From: Lysobacterales bacterium
GTDB taxonomy: Bacteria; Pseudomonadota; Gammaproteobacteria; Xanthomonadales; Rhodanobacteraceae
Direction of reading: 5' to 3'
Length of the DNA stretch: 8,117 nt
Assembly: GCA_013298265.1 (NCBI GenBank)
Contig: JAAFHE010000140.1
Coordinates: 1 to 8,117 of the forward strand
The notes below the pieces were generated by a model. That model saw only the letters and a list, made by a program, of their open reading frames with translations, had not been told where the DNA came from and did not search any database. The translations under genes were made by a program, and so were the position numbers. Positions 1 through 7,079 of the stretch are shown here, piece by piece; within the stretch, counting starts at the first letter, position 1; every line of letters begins with the position of its first letter.

Positions 1-627
1 CAGGCCGCTGGTGTGCACGATGCCCGTGTCGCTGAAGATCAGTTTGTTGCCTGACGGTTCGATGAGTTCCTTCACGCCGAAGGCCTGGTCGATCACGTAC
101 ACCACACCCTCGCGCGTGGTCAGGCGGTAGTGGTTCGGATCAGCCGCGAGCGTCGCATCGCCCGGATCGATCAGGTGGCTGGCAGCTTCGCCGGCGATCT
201 GCGCGATGCGTAGCTGGCTGAAGCTGTTCTGGGTCAGCGTCGACGTCGTGCCGGCCTCGGCCACGTAGGACAGATTGACATAGGTCGGCGCCGCCAGCGC
301 CGTGCATTCCGGGCTGGCCTTGGCCACGAAGCGTTCGACCTGGCCATCGGGCAGCGTCACGCTGACCCGCCGCGGGCCGGCCGACACTACGCAGAACTGC
401 CGACCTGCCCCGCTGCCGCTTTGCTGCAGCTGCCAGCCGTAGCCGGCGCGCTGGGATTCGGTCACGCGCACGTTCTGGTAATCCAGGCGCCAGCCGTAGC
501 CGAAGTCGCCACGCTCCTGGCGCTGGCGCGTGTCGTAGGTGCGCGCGATCCGGATCGGGATGCCCGCAACCGGCACGCTGACGTCTTCCAGCGTGATCGA
601 GAAGTGGCCGACCTTCATGTCGCCGTC
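1..627 (-). other. RHS/YD-repeat entry segment of the giant protein (residues 1948-2156, truncated)
   Basis: After the last Ig-like domain the protein changes style. DMKVGHFSITLEDVSVPVAG leads into GIPIRIARTYDT and then GDFGYGWRLDYQNVRV, a signature that opens the beta-cocoon region of many RHS-repeat proteins (Arg-Thr-Tyr-Asp, then Gly-Asp-Phe-Gly-x-Gly-Trp). The following stretch includes LPDGQVERF, REGVVYVID, LIEPSGNKL and a closing IVHTSGL. These resemble the irregular strands that precede regular YD repeats. What I see is the signature and the strand-like spacing. From the family I infer that YD repeats, an RHS core and a variable C-terminal tip continue beyond the window. A plain YD-repeat wall protein without a toxin is the main alternative. 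Confidence 0.78.
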
Positions 628-3600
628 GACGAGCACGACGGTATTGGCCACGCTCGTGCGACCGCTCGCATCGACCGCCTGCAGGATCAGCACGTACTGG
701 CCATTCGTCAGCAGGGTCGGATCGAAGGTGCCAATTGATGCATTGTTTACATTGCCCGTGCCGCGCGCGATGACGGTCGTGGGCGCGCCCGGGGTGTTCG
801 CGGCGCGGATCGCGAGGAACCAGCTCAGCAGGTTCGCATCGCTGACCGTGCCGATGACAGGAACCGGCGCGGTGATGCGGCTGTCGGCGATCGGACTCGC
901 GATCGTGACCACCGGTGCGGCCTGGTCGGTCGGATCGACGACACCGAAGCTCGTCGTGCTCGTGCCGCTGGCCGCGCCATCGGTCAGCGTGACGATCAGC
1001 GTATGCACACCGGGGGTGGCCGGCGCGGTGAGCGTCGTCGTGCCCAGCGTGAGCGTGACGGGCTGACCATCCAGCGTCGCACCCACGCTCGTCGTCGGTG
1101 TCGTCTCGTTCGCCGTGACCTGCACCTGGACCGGGGTGCCCGGCAGCGGCGCACTCGGCGTCAGCGTCACCGTCACGTCCAGCGGCGCATCGGCCGCAAC
1201 CGTATCGATCGTCCACGTCTGCTCGGTATACAGCGTCGCATCGCTCGCGCGCAGCGTGACGGGCACGCGGCCGGCGCTGGCCGGGGTCCACTCCACGAGG
1301 CCGCTCGTTGCGCCAGCGCTCATGCCGCTGACCGGATTGGTCAGGCTGTAGCTCAGCGCATCACCGTCCGGATCGCTCGCCGTGGCTGCGTAGCGGTAGG
1401 TTCGTCCGACGCGCGCCAGCGTCGGCGGCACGCTGCTGAACGCCGGTGCGCGGTTGGCGCTGCCGGCGGCGCGGATATCGATCCCGAAGCGCTGCTCGGT
1501 CACGTTGCCGCGGCCATCGCTGACCTGCACGGTGACCCAGTCCGTCCACGGACCGCGCTCCACGGCAGGCCAGGTGATCACGCCCGTCGTCGCGTTGATC
1601 GTCATACCCCACGACGGCGACTGGAACAGGCTGTAGCTCAGCGTATCGCCGTCGGCGTCCGTGGCGGTGACCGCATAGCGGTAGTCCTTGCCCTTGGTCG
1701 CGACCGTCACCGGCGTGCTCGTGATCACCGGCGCATGGCCGGCACGCTCCACCGTCACCATCCATTCGGCCAGCGTCGCGCCGCCGTGATCGTCGGTCAC
1801 CGTCGCGCGCACGACGTTCGGGCCGACGTTCGTCAAACCTGGCGTCCAGCTAACCTGGCCGGCCGCGTTCATCGTCATGCCCACGGGGCCGCGGTTGAGC
1901 GTGTAGCTCAGCGGATCGCCGTCGGCGTCGGTCGCGGTCAGGGTGCCGCTGTAGGGTGTGCTGGCCAGCACGGTACCGGGCGGCAGTTGCGTGATCACGG
2001 GCAAGGCATTGGGCAGCACGGTCAGCGCGAACGTCTGCTGCGTCGCTGCACCGCTCAGGTCGATCGCGCGCAGCACGACCGTCTGAGGCCCGACCTGCGC
2101 CGGCGTGGGTGTCCACACCACCTCGCCACGCAGCTCGTCGACCTCCAGGCCCGCCGGGCCGCTGACGCGCACGAAGCGCACCGCATCGCCGTAGTCCGCA
2201 TCGCTGGCGCTCAGCGTGACGCGGTAGTCCGCGCCGACACGCACGGCAGGCAGGCTCGTCGTGACCCACTGCGGTGTGCGGTTGATCGCGCTCGTCGTCA
2301 ACGTATACGTCTGGACATCCGACAGGCCGGCCGCATCGGCCACGCGGACCTGCACGCGCGTGGCATTGGCCGTGTTGTTGCTCTCGATGCACTCCGTCAC
2401 GCTGGCCGTGCCATCGACCCTCGCGCTCAGGCGGTGGCTCAGATTCGTAGCCGGCGCCAGATCCAGACTGACCTCCTGCGCCGCCTGGCTTGCCAAGGCC
2501 GCGAGCGGCACCTCGCCCAGCAGCGTACCGCTCGCCGGATCGCCGTCGTAGAAGCGCACGCTCGTTGCGCCGCTCGTGGCCAGGCCGCGATTGCGCGCAC
2601 GCACCACGAGCCGTGTGCCCGCCGTGTCCGTCACCTGCGCCAGCGCGAACAGCGCCAGATCCGGCTGCCCGCGCGGATGACCTGCCGGCAGCGCATTGCC
2701 GCGGTAGCGCAGCGACTGCTGCCAGCTCGGCAGCGGGTGCGCCGGGATGCGGCCGTTGTCCTCGATGCCCGTGATCGCATACGCATGCTGGTTCCAGATA
2801 CTGCGCGTGCCGACCCAGCGTTCGCTGACATCACTGAGTACCGTCAGCGCCGCGTCGCCCCCGAACACCAGATCCGCATGCCCGTTGCCGTCGACGTCGG
2901 CGATCGTGACGTTCTCGATCCAGGTGCTGTTGCTGTACGGGTAGCTCAACCGCTCCGCGCCCGTGCGCCCGTCGAGGAGGCGCACCGCGCTATGGCCGCC
3001 GAACACCACTTCGTCGCGGTTGTCCCCATCGAAGTCGAACACGCTCGGGGTCGCCAGCGACGAGGCATCGTCGCTCAGCGTTTCCCAGATCTGCGTGCCG
3101 TCGGCGCGCAGCGCGCGCAGCGTCGTCGTCGTCGACACGACGATCTCCGCGACGCCATTGCCGTCCAGATCGCCCAGCGCCGTGTGCGAGGCATTGACCT
3201 CACCCGGGAAGATCACCGGGAAGCCGGACTTGAGCGTGCCGTCGTGCTCATACACGAACACCGCGTTATAGCTTGAACCCACGAGTTCCGGTGCCGCATC
3301 GGTATCCAGCTGTCCCACCGACCAGCGCACGGTGCCGTAATAGGTGTCCATCGCCGGGTGCGTGACCGACCAGCGCAGCGTGCCGTTCGCGTTGAGCGCG
3401 CGCTGACCCATCAGCACTTCCTGCGTGCCATCCCCATCCAGGTCCACGGGCGTGGGCACCGAGTAGTAGTACGCCCGCGTGTCCTGCCAGCGCAGCGCGC
3501 CGGTCGCACTGGCGATCACCCGGTTGTCCGCCAGCACTTCCGCCTGGCCGTCGCCGTCCAGGTCCGCCAGCGTGATCGCCGCGCGCTGCATACCGCCGCC

Positions 3601-6468
3601 CGTCGTCGAGGCGGACGAGCGCCAGCGCTCGATACCCTGCGCCGTGAACGAGGCCACCACCGAGCTCGTGCCGGCATAGGCATAGATCTCCGGCCAGCCA
3701 TCACCGTCGGTGTCGCCGAAGGCCGGCGTCGTGCCGTAACCGCCGAACTCCTGCGTCGCCGACTGCCACAGCAGCGCACCGTTCACGCCGTCGCGCGCGG
3801 TGAGCCGGCCGCCCTGCTCGACGATCACAGTCGGGTGATCGTTCGCATCCAGCACACCGTTGGCATTGGTGTCGACGATGCGGCCGACCAGCGGCGTATG
3901 GAGTACACCCGGTGTTTTGGTCCACTTGACCAGCGGCTGGAACGGTGTGGTCGCCGGGATCGCCGGTGGCAGGCGGCACTGCAGGTTGAGCAGCTCCACG
4001 CTCTCGGCCAGCACCGGGTCGGCGCCCCCGTCGATACGGCCGCTGCTGGCGTTGACGGTCATGCCGGATGGCGCGACCGGCAGGGTCCAGTGCTGTGTAT
4101 CGCCGGCATCCGGATCGGTGGCGAGCGCGTCGTAGCGGTACGCCGTGGTCGTCGTTGCCGCGGTGACCGGCGCGCTCGTGATCGTCGGGGCGCGGTTGGC
4201 CGCGGTGACGCTCAGCGTGATCGTGGCCGGTGCCGAAGTGACGATACCGTCGCTGACGGTGAACGCGAGGCTGTCGCTGCCGGCATAGCCGGGAGTGGGT
4301 GTGTAGGTCAGGGCCGGTGCCGTACCCGACAGCGTGCCGTGCGTCGGCGGGGTCGTGACCGTGAAGGTCAGCGGATCGTTGTCCGCATCGCTGCCCGACA
4401 GGGTGAGCGCGACGCTGCCGTTCGCCGCGACGCTGACGCTGGCCGGGTTGGCCACCGGCGCGGTATTCGCGCGGACGTTCGTGTCGCTGGCGCTGGCCAT
4501 CGGCGAGACGGCCGAGCTCGTGCTGGCGAGGTTCACCACGCTCGCCGCCGTCAGCGTGCTGGCGAAGGTGACCGGCACGCTCAGGCGCAACGCGTGGCCA
4601 CTGCCGCGGGGCAGGGTTGCGCCGCTGAGCGATGCACTGCTGCCGCCGACGCTGCCGGTCGCCGTACCGCAGATGGCGCTGCCGGTTGCCGTGCAGGTCG
4701 GTGCGCCGCTCAGCGTGACGCCGCTGGGCAGGGTGTCGGTGATCGTCAGTGCGGTCGCGGTCGATGGACCGGCGTTGGTCACGTCGATGAGATAGGTTGT
4801 ACTGCCGCCTGGAGTATACGTTGCCGCATTGTCGCTTTTGCTGATCGACAGTGCTGCCAGGCAGGCCAGATCCAGCGTGTGGCTCGCCGTGTTGTCCGCA
4901 CTGCCGCCCGGCAGCGGCGAGACAAAGCCGCCCTGCACGCTCGTGCCTTCGCCCAGGCCCGCGGGCAGGCTCAGCGCGGCGCTCTGGGTCAGATCCGTGC
5001 AGCGTGTCGGATCGACCGCCGCCGTCACCGCATAGGTCAGCACACCGCCGCTGGCGGCGTTGCCGGCCGGCAGCAGCGCCGTGCCGCTGATCGCCCCGCT
5101 GCCGCTGGTGCTGCCGTTCACCGCGCCGTTCGGGCAGCGCGCCCCGCCGCTCGCGGTGCAGGTCCAGCCCGTGAAGCTCAGGCCCGCGGCCGGTGTGAAC
5201 ACGACCGGCGCGCTCGCGTCGTGGCGCGTCGCATCGCCCGTCGTCGGCCGCGCCGTATTGTTCTTCAGGGTCAGCGTATACGTCAGCGATTCCCCGCCCA
5301 GCGCCGTCGCCGTGCTCGCCGCCAGCGCCGCGGCCAGGTCCACATCGGTATCGTTGAGCGTCAGCGTCGTCGTCGTGACCGGCGTCCCGCCGCAGGTCTG
5401 CGTGGAGCTGAGCACGTAGTTGCTCGGCGAGGACGTGATCGCCAGTACCAGCGTCTCGTTGTTCTCGATCACGCTGTCGTCGGTCAGGGTCAGCGGCAGC
5501 GGAAAATCCGTGCCGTCGTACACGCCGGCCGGCACGCTCACCGTCAGCGTCGCGGTGCCACTCGCCGTCGTGTAGTCGCTGCCGCGCGTGGCCGTGCTCG
5601 ACCCCTGCACCGCCAGCGTCACGACAATGCCACCGGCCGGCACCGTGCCGACCACGCGCAGCGCCGGCAGTCCGCTGGTCGCCCCTTCGCTCACGCTCGC
5701 GCTCGCCGCCGTCAGTTCCACGAACGGCCGCAGCGTCATCTGGATATCGTCGATGAAGTTGCCGATCGTCTCGCCGCCCGCGGCGGAGACGGCTTCAAAG
5801 CCGATCGCCTGCGTGCCGGTCGCCCCCAGCCAGGTGAATTGCCCCGAATAGTCGCGCCAGCCGTTCGTTGCCAGCGTCGAGGCGCAACTGATGCTGCTGA
5901 CCGACCCGTCCGGACCATTCGTGTCGAAGCAGTTCAAGACATTGCTACCGCCGTCGTTTTGCGTACCCGCACGCACCACCCGATTCGTGCCCGCGGTCGA
6001 GCCCACGCGAAACTCCATCACGTCATCCGCCGTCGCGCTCTGCCGGCCGCGATGGCTGAAACGCCAGCCCACGAGTTCCCCCGCCGCCAGGCACACGTTC
6101 TGGTAGATCCGCGACGCCGCCTGCGCATTGAGCTCGGCAAACTGCGAACCCGCACGCGCCGGCACACCGTTGAAACTGTTGGCCCAGATTTCAATCAGTG
6201 GGCCGGGCGTCTGCGCCACATTCGGCGCACAGCCCCTACCGCTCTGCGACGGATGGTTCGTCGTCCAGCCCGGCACCAGCGCTTCGGACACCTGGAAATA
6301 ACACGTCGTTGGCGCCGCCGACGGCAGCTCGAACCCCAGATTCACGAACGTACGCTGCACCTGCGCCGACGCCAGCGGCGCCAGCATCAGACCTGCCAGC
6401 ACCACCAGCACCCGAAGCCCGAACACACGCACAACGCCCGCACGCGCCAGCGCGAAAGACACCACCAT
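1..6468 (-). CDS. Giant exported Ig/FG-GAP/RHS-type surface protein, N-terminal 2156 codons (3' end outside window)
   Basis: The frame is open from ATG 6468-6466 to the window edge, where it is cut (last codon 3-1). I checked the frame at more than twenty landmarks and saw no stop or frameshift. Start choice: it is the only ATG after an in-frame TAG at 6516-6514, and AGGGG lies 7 nt upstream. Residues 1-35 are a signal peptide (two Arg, hydrophobic VLVVLAGLMLAPL, cleavage after ASA). Approximate domains: 36-249 jelly-roll-like with several Cys (C56, C80), ending in GNFIDDIQM; 250-375 Calx-beta; 376-535 and 538-665 DUF11-like; 669-755 Big_9-like Ig; 758-815 short He_PIG-like; 866-1199 FG-GAP propeller; 1268-1370 CARDB, with CIESNNTAN at 1360-1368; 1396-1759 four He_PIG-like domains; 1760-1930 two Ig-like; 1948-2156 RHS entry with ARTYDT (1975) and GDFGYGWRLDYQN (1987). 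It is probably a calcium-dependent surface fibre or RHS delivery protein. Domain names come from motif recognition without a database search, and the actual function is unknown. Confidence 0.94.
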   Translation of the reverse strand, partial: MVVSFALARAGVVRVFGLRVLVVLAGLMLAPLASAQVQRTFVNLGFELPSAAPTTCYFQVSEALVPGWTTNHPSQSGRGCAPNVAQTPGPLIEIWANSFNGVPARAGSQFAELNAQAASRIYQNVCLAAGELVGWRFSHRGRQSATADDVMEFRVGSTAGTNRVVRAGTQNDGGSNVLNCFDTNGPDGSVSSISCASTLATNGWRDYSGQFTWLGATGTQAIGFEAVSAAGGETIGNFIDDIQMTLRPFVELTAASASVSEGATSGLPALRVVGTVPAGGIVVTLAVQGSSTATRGSDYTTASGTATLTVSVPAGVYDGTDFPLPLTLTDDSVIENNETLVLAITSSPSNYVLSSTQTCGGTPVTTTTLTLNDTDVDLAAALAASTATALGGESLTYTLTLKNNTARPTTGDATRHDASAPVVFTPAAGLSFTGWTCTASGGARCPNGAVNGSTSGSGAISGTALLPAGNAASGGVLTYAVTAAVDPTRCTDLTQSAALSLPAGLGEGTSVQGGFVSPLPGGSADNTASHTLDLACLAALSISKSDNAATYTPGGSTTYLIDVTNAGPSTATALTITDTLPSGVTLSGAPTCTATGSAICGTATGSVGGSSASLSGATLPRGSGHALRLSVPVTFASTLTAASVVNLASTSSAVSPMASASDTNVRANTAPVANPASVSVAANGSVALTLSGSDADNDPLTFTVTTPPTHGTLSGTAPALTYTPTPGYAGSDSLAFTVSDGIVTSAPATITLSVTAANRAPTITSAPVTAATTTTAYRYDALATDPDAGDTQHWTLPVAPSGMTVNASSGRIDGGADPVLAESVELLNLQCRLPPAIPATTPFQPLVKWTKTPGVLHTPLVGRIVDTNANGVLDANDHPTVIVEQGGRLTARDGVNGALLWQSATQEFGGYGTTPAFGDTDGDGWPEIYAYAGTSSVVASFTAQGIERWRSSASTTGGGMQRAAITLADLDGDGQAEVLADNRVIASATGALRWQDTRAYYYSVPTPVDLDGDGTQEVLMGQRALNANGTLRWSVTHPAMDTYYGTVRWSVGQLDTDAAPELVGSSYNAVFVYEHDGTLKSGFPVIFPGEVNASHTALGDLDGNGVAEIVVSTTTTLRALRADGTQIWETLSDDASSLATPSVFDFDGDNRDEVVFGGHSAVRLLDGRTGAERLSYPYSNSTWIENVTIADVDGNGHADLVFGGDAALTVLSDVSERWVGTRSIWNQHAYAITGIEDNGRIPAHPLPSWQQSLRYRGNALPAGHPRGQPDLALFALAQVTDTAGTRLVVRARNRGLATSGATSVRFYDGDPASGTLLGEVPLAALASQAAQEVSLDLAPATNLSHRLSARVDGTASVTECIESNNTANATRVQVRVADAAGLSDVQTYTLTTSAINRTPQWVTTSLPAVRVGADYRVTLSASDADYGDAVRFVRVSGPAGLEVDELRGEVVWTPTPAQVGPQTVVLRAIDLSGAATQQTFALTVLPNALPVITQLPPGTVLASTPYSGTLTATDADGDPLSYTLNRGPVGMTMNAAGQVSWTPGLTNVGPNVVRATVTDDHGGATLAEWMVTVERAGHAPVITSTPVTVATKGKDYRYAVTATDADGDTLSYSLFQSPSWGMTINATTGVITWPAVERGPWTDWVTVQVSDGRGNVTEQRFGIDIRAAGSANRAPAFSSVPPTLARVGRTYRYAATASDPDGDALSYSLTNPVSGMSAGATSGLVEWTPASAGRVPVTLRASDATLYTEQTWTIDTVAADAPLDVTVTLTPSAPLPGTPVQVQVTANETTPTTSVGATLDGQPVTLTLGTTTLTAPATPGVHTLIVTLTDGAASGTSTTSFGVVDPTDQAAPVVTIASPIADSRITAPVPVIGTVSDANLLSWFLAIRAANTPGAPTTVIARGTGNVNNASIGTFDPTLLTNGQYVLILQAVDASGRTSVANTVVLVDGDMKVGHFSITLEDVSVPVAGIPIRIARTYDTRQRQERGDFGYGWRLDYQNVRVTESQRAGYGWQLQQSGSGAGRQFCVVSAGPRRVSVTLPDGQVERFVAKASPECTALAAPTYVNLSYVAEAGTTSTLTQNSFSQLRIAQIAGEAASHLIDPGDATLAADPNHYRLTTREGVVYVIDQAFGVKELIEPSGNKLIFSDTGIVHTSGL
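1192..2283 (-). repeat. Four tandem He_PIG-like (cadherin-fold) repeats, about 90 codons each
   Basis: Repeats start near residues 1396 (NRTPQW), 1487 (NALPVIT), 1578 (HAPVIT) and 1672 (NRAPAF). Each shares the plan N-x-x-P ... Y ... (A/T)-x-D-x-D-G-D-x-(L/V)-S-Y ... G-M-T/S ... G-x-(I/V)-x-W-T-P ... G ... V. The Asp-rich stretches (DADGDPLSY, DADGDTLSYSL, DPDGDALSYSL) are typical inter-domain calcium ligands in this fold. The similarity also shows in the DNA: ctgtagctcagcg occurs at 1346-1358 and 1631-1643, and the near-identical gtgtagctcagcg at 1901-1913, spaced 285 and 270 bases. This supports amplification of a 90-95 codon unit. The first copy (1396-1486) is the most diverged. Confidence 0.85.
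2872..3873 (-). repeat. FG-GAP/VCBS propeller region with eight Asp-rich calcium loops
   Basis: Eight loops recur at nearly constant spacing: residues 866 (DTNANGVLDAND), 919 (DTDGDGWPE), 969 (DLDGDGQAE), 1009 (DLDGDGTQE), 1055 (DTDAAPE), 1100 (DLDGNGVAE), 1145 (DFDGDNRDE) and 1191 (DVDGNGHAD). The intervals are 53, 50, 40, 46, 45, 45 and 46 residues. Each is followed by a hydrophobic strand such as VLMG or IVVS, as in integrin-like beta-propeller blades. After the last loop comes a conserved cap, RSIWNQHAYAITGIEDNG, before CARDB. Blade count is inferred to be seven or eight. The region probably mediates adhesion or structural stiffening in a calcium-rich exterior. Confidence 0.88.
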
Positions 6469-6475
6469 GGATGAT

Positions 6476-6480
6476 CCCCT
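6476..6480 (-). promoter_or_regulatory. Ribosome binding site of the giant surface-protein gene
   Basis: The minus strand reads AGGGG, then ATCATCC, then ATG. This is a five-base Shine-Dalgarno match with 7 nt spacing. It supports the ATG at 6468; no other ATG lies between it and the upstream in-frame stop. Confidence 0.75.
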
Positions 6481-6521
6481 GAAGACCGATGAGACGAGCC
6501 AGCACTGCCGGCACTAGCACG

Positions 6522-6551
6522 ATTATCTCAGGCGATTCTTGACACAGTCCA
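6522..6551 (-). promoter_or_regulatory. Sigma70-like promoter for the giant surface-protein gene
   Basis: On the minus strand a -35 TGGACT (6551-6546, 4/6 to TTGACA) is separated by 18 nt from a -10 GATAAT (6527-6522, 5/6 to TATAAT). Transcription would begin near 6515, giving a leader of about 47 nt that includes the AGGGG site. The promoter lies in the most AT-rich part of the window. It is predicted from sequence only. Confidence 0.55.
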
Positions 6552-6569
6552 CATATGCGCAGGCATATG
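6552..6569. promoter_or_regulatory. Perfect dyad CATATGC-N4-GCATATG, candidate operator
   Basis: Two perfect 7-bp inverted arms flank the four bases GCAG. The dyad directly abuts the -35 element of the minus-strand promoter, the usual place for a dimeric activator to touch RNA polymerase. The same bases also form a direct repeat, CATATGCG at 6552-6559 and 6564-6571, with 12-bp periodicity. There is no T-tract, so a terminator is unlikely. The regulator is not identified. Confidence 0.45.
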
Positions 6570-6764
6570 CGTGCGAATAACTGGAAATTAACACTTTTAA
6601 GCGACACTTCGGTGGTCCGGCACCGCGCCTGACTATGGTTCAGCAACATCAAACGGCGCCGGCTGCCGAGCCGCTGTTCCGGCGCCCATCCCGCGCCGCA
6701 GCGCCACGCAAGACACCAGCGCTGACCCATCCCGCTCACGGCGGCGGCGTCCCTATGGCCCGAT

Positions 6765-6780
6765 CGCGGATACGTCCGCG
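6765..6780. other. Hairpin CGCGGA-TACG-TCCGCG
   Basis: A perfect 6-bp stem closes a TACG loop, flanked by the direct repeat GGCCCGAT on its left and overlapping its second copy on the right. It has no following T-run on either strand, so it is not a standard terminator. It could be a protein-binding site or a chance structure in GC-rich DNA. Confidence 0.3.
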
Positions 6781-6982
6781 GCCCGATACATCCACGGCGC
6801 AGGACAGGCATACTCGCCGACGCGGCGCCTCATAGCGGTCAGGAGACGAGGTGCCGGCGGGGTCGGGCGCGCGGCGCACGACAGGGGATTGGGGAATCTC
6901 GTCAGCATCGTTCCACGCCACATAGCGGGCGCGAAGCGGCTGTGCGCGACCGTCAGCCAGCGGCTCCGTTTTCACCCGCTCG

Positions 6983-6998
6983 CGGCAGGCAACTGCCG
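6983..6998 (+). other. Hairpin with GCAA tetraloop in the peptidase leader (CGGCAG-GCAA-CTGCCG)
   Basis: A perfect 6-bp stem is capped by GCAA, a GNRA-class tetraloop that is very stable in RNA. It ends 81 nt before the peptidase ATG. If transcription starts upstream, it would sit in the 5' leader and might affect mRNA stability. No T-tract follows, and no riboswitch class is recognised. Confidence 0.3.
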
Positions 6999-7065
6999 GA
7001 CAAGGAAGCGCGCGTGCACGCCCCAGCGCAGCAGGCGACGTCGTTCGACGCCCACTCCGCTCGCC

Positions 7066-7071
7066 GAGGAA
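7066..7071 (+). promoter_or_regulatory. Ribosome binding site of the peptidase gene
   Basis: GAGGAA lies 8 nt before ATG 7080. A rival start is GTG 7014 with AAGGAAG at 7002-7008 (5-nt spacing). That start would put 22 polar residues in front of a well-formed signal peptide, so ATG 7080 is preferred. Confidence 0.7.
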
Positions 7072-7079
7072 CCGACCCG

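Larger units (their letters stand above)
6469..7079. other. Divergent intergenic region between the giant protein gene and the peptidase gene
   Basis: These 611 bases separate two divergent starts. The part near 6520-6605 is AT-rich and contains the promoter and dyad for the minus-strand gene. The remaining part, about 6610-7060, is GC-rich like the genes but shows no convincing coding sequence: the open frames crossing it have no ribosome sites and Arg/Pro/Ala-rich, family-less translations. It contains two short perfect hairpins (6765-6780 and 6983-6998) and an 8-bp direct repeat, GGCCCGAT, at 6757-6764 and 6780-6787. I could not find a strong promoter for the peptidase gene here. Confidence 0.8.

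Noticed and set aside
1003..3276. Plus-strand open frame of 757 codons antisense to the giant gene
   Set aside because: It uses the same in-register antisense frame as the 3358-6474 case. It ends where the sense strand uses a rare TCA serine. The composition is unlike a protein.
3358..6474. Plus-strand open frame of 1038 codons antisense to the giant gene
   Set aside because: It is in exact codon register opposite the real gene. Stops there would require TTA, CTA or TCA in the sense strand, which GC-rich coding avoids. The translation is Arg/Ala-rich with no recognisable domain.
6539..6569. Plus-strand TTGACA (6539-6544) as a promoter for the peptidase gene
   Set aside because: The -35 is perfect, but the only -10 candidate is CATATG at 19-nt spacing (3/6). 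It would also give a leader of about 500 nt. The evidence is too weak to annotate it.
6765..6780. Hairpin CGCGGA-TACG-TCCGCG as a terminator
   Set aside because: It has no T-run on either strand and lies between divergent genes, where no transcript needs to end.
7014..7079. GTG 7014 as the start of the peptidase gene
   Set aside because: AAGGAAG lies 5 nt upstream, but the 22 extra residues are polar and would bury the signal peptide. ATG 7080 has its own GAGGAA site.
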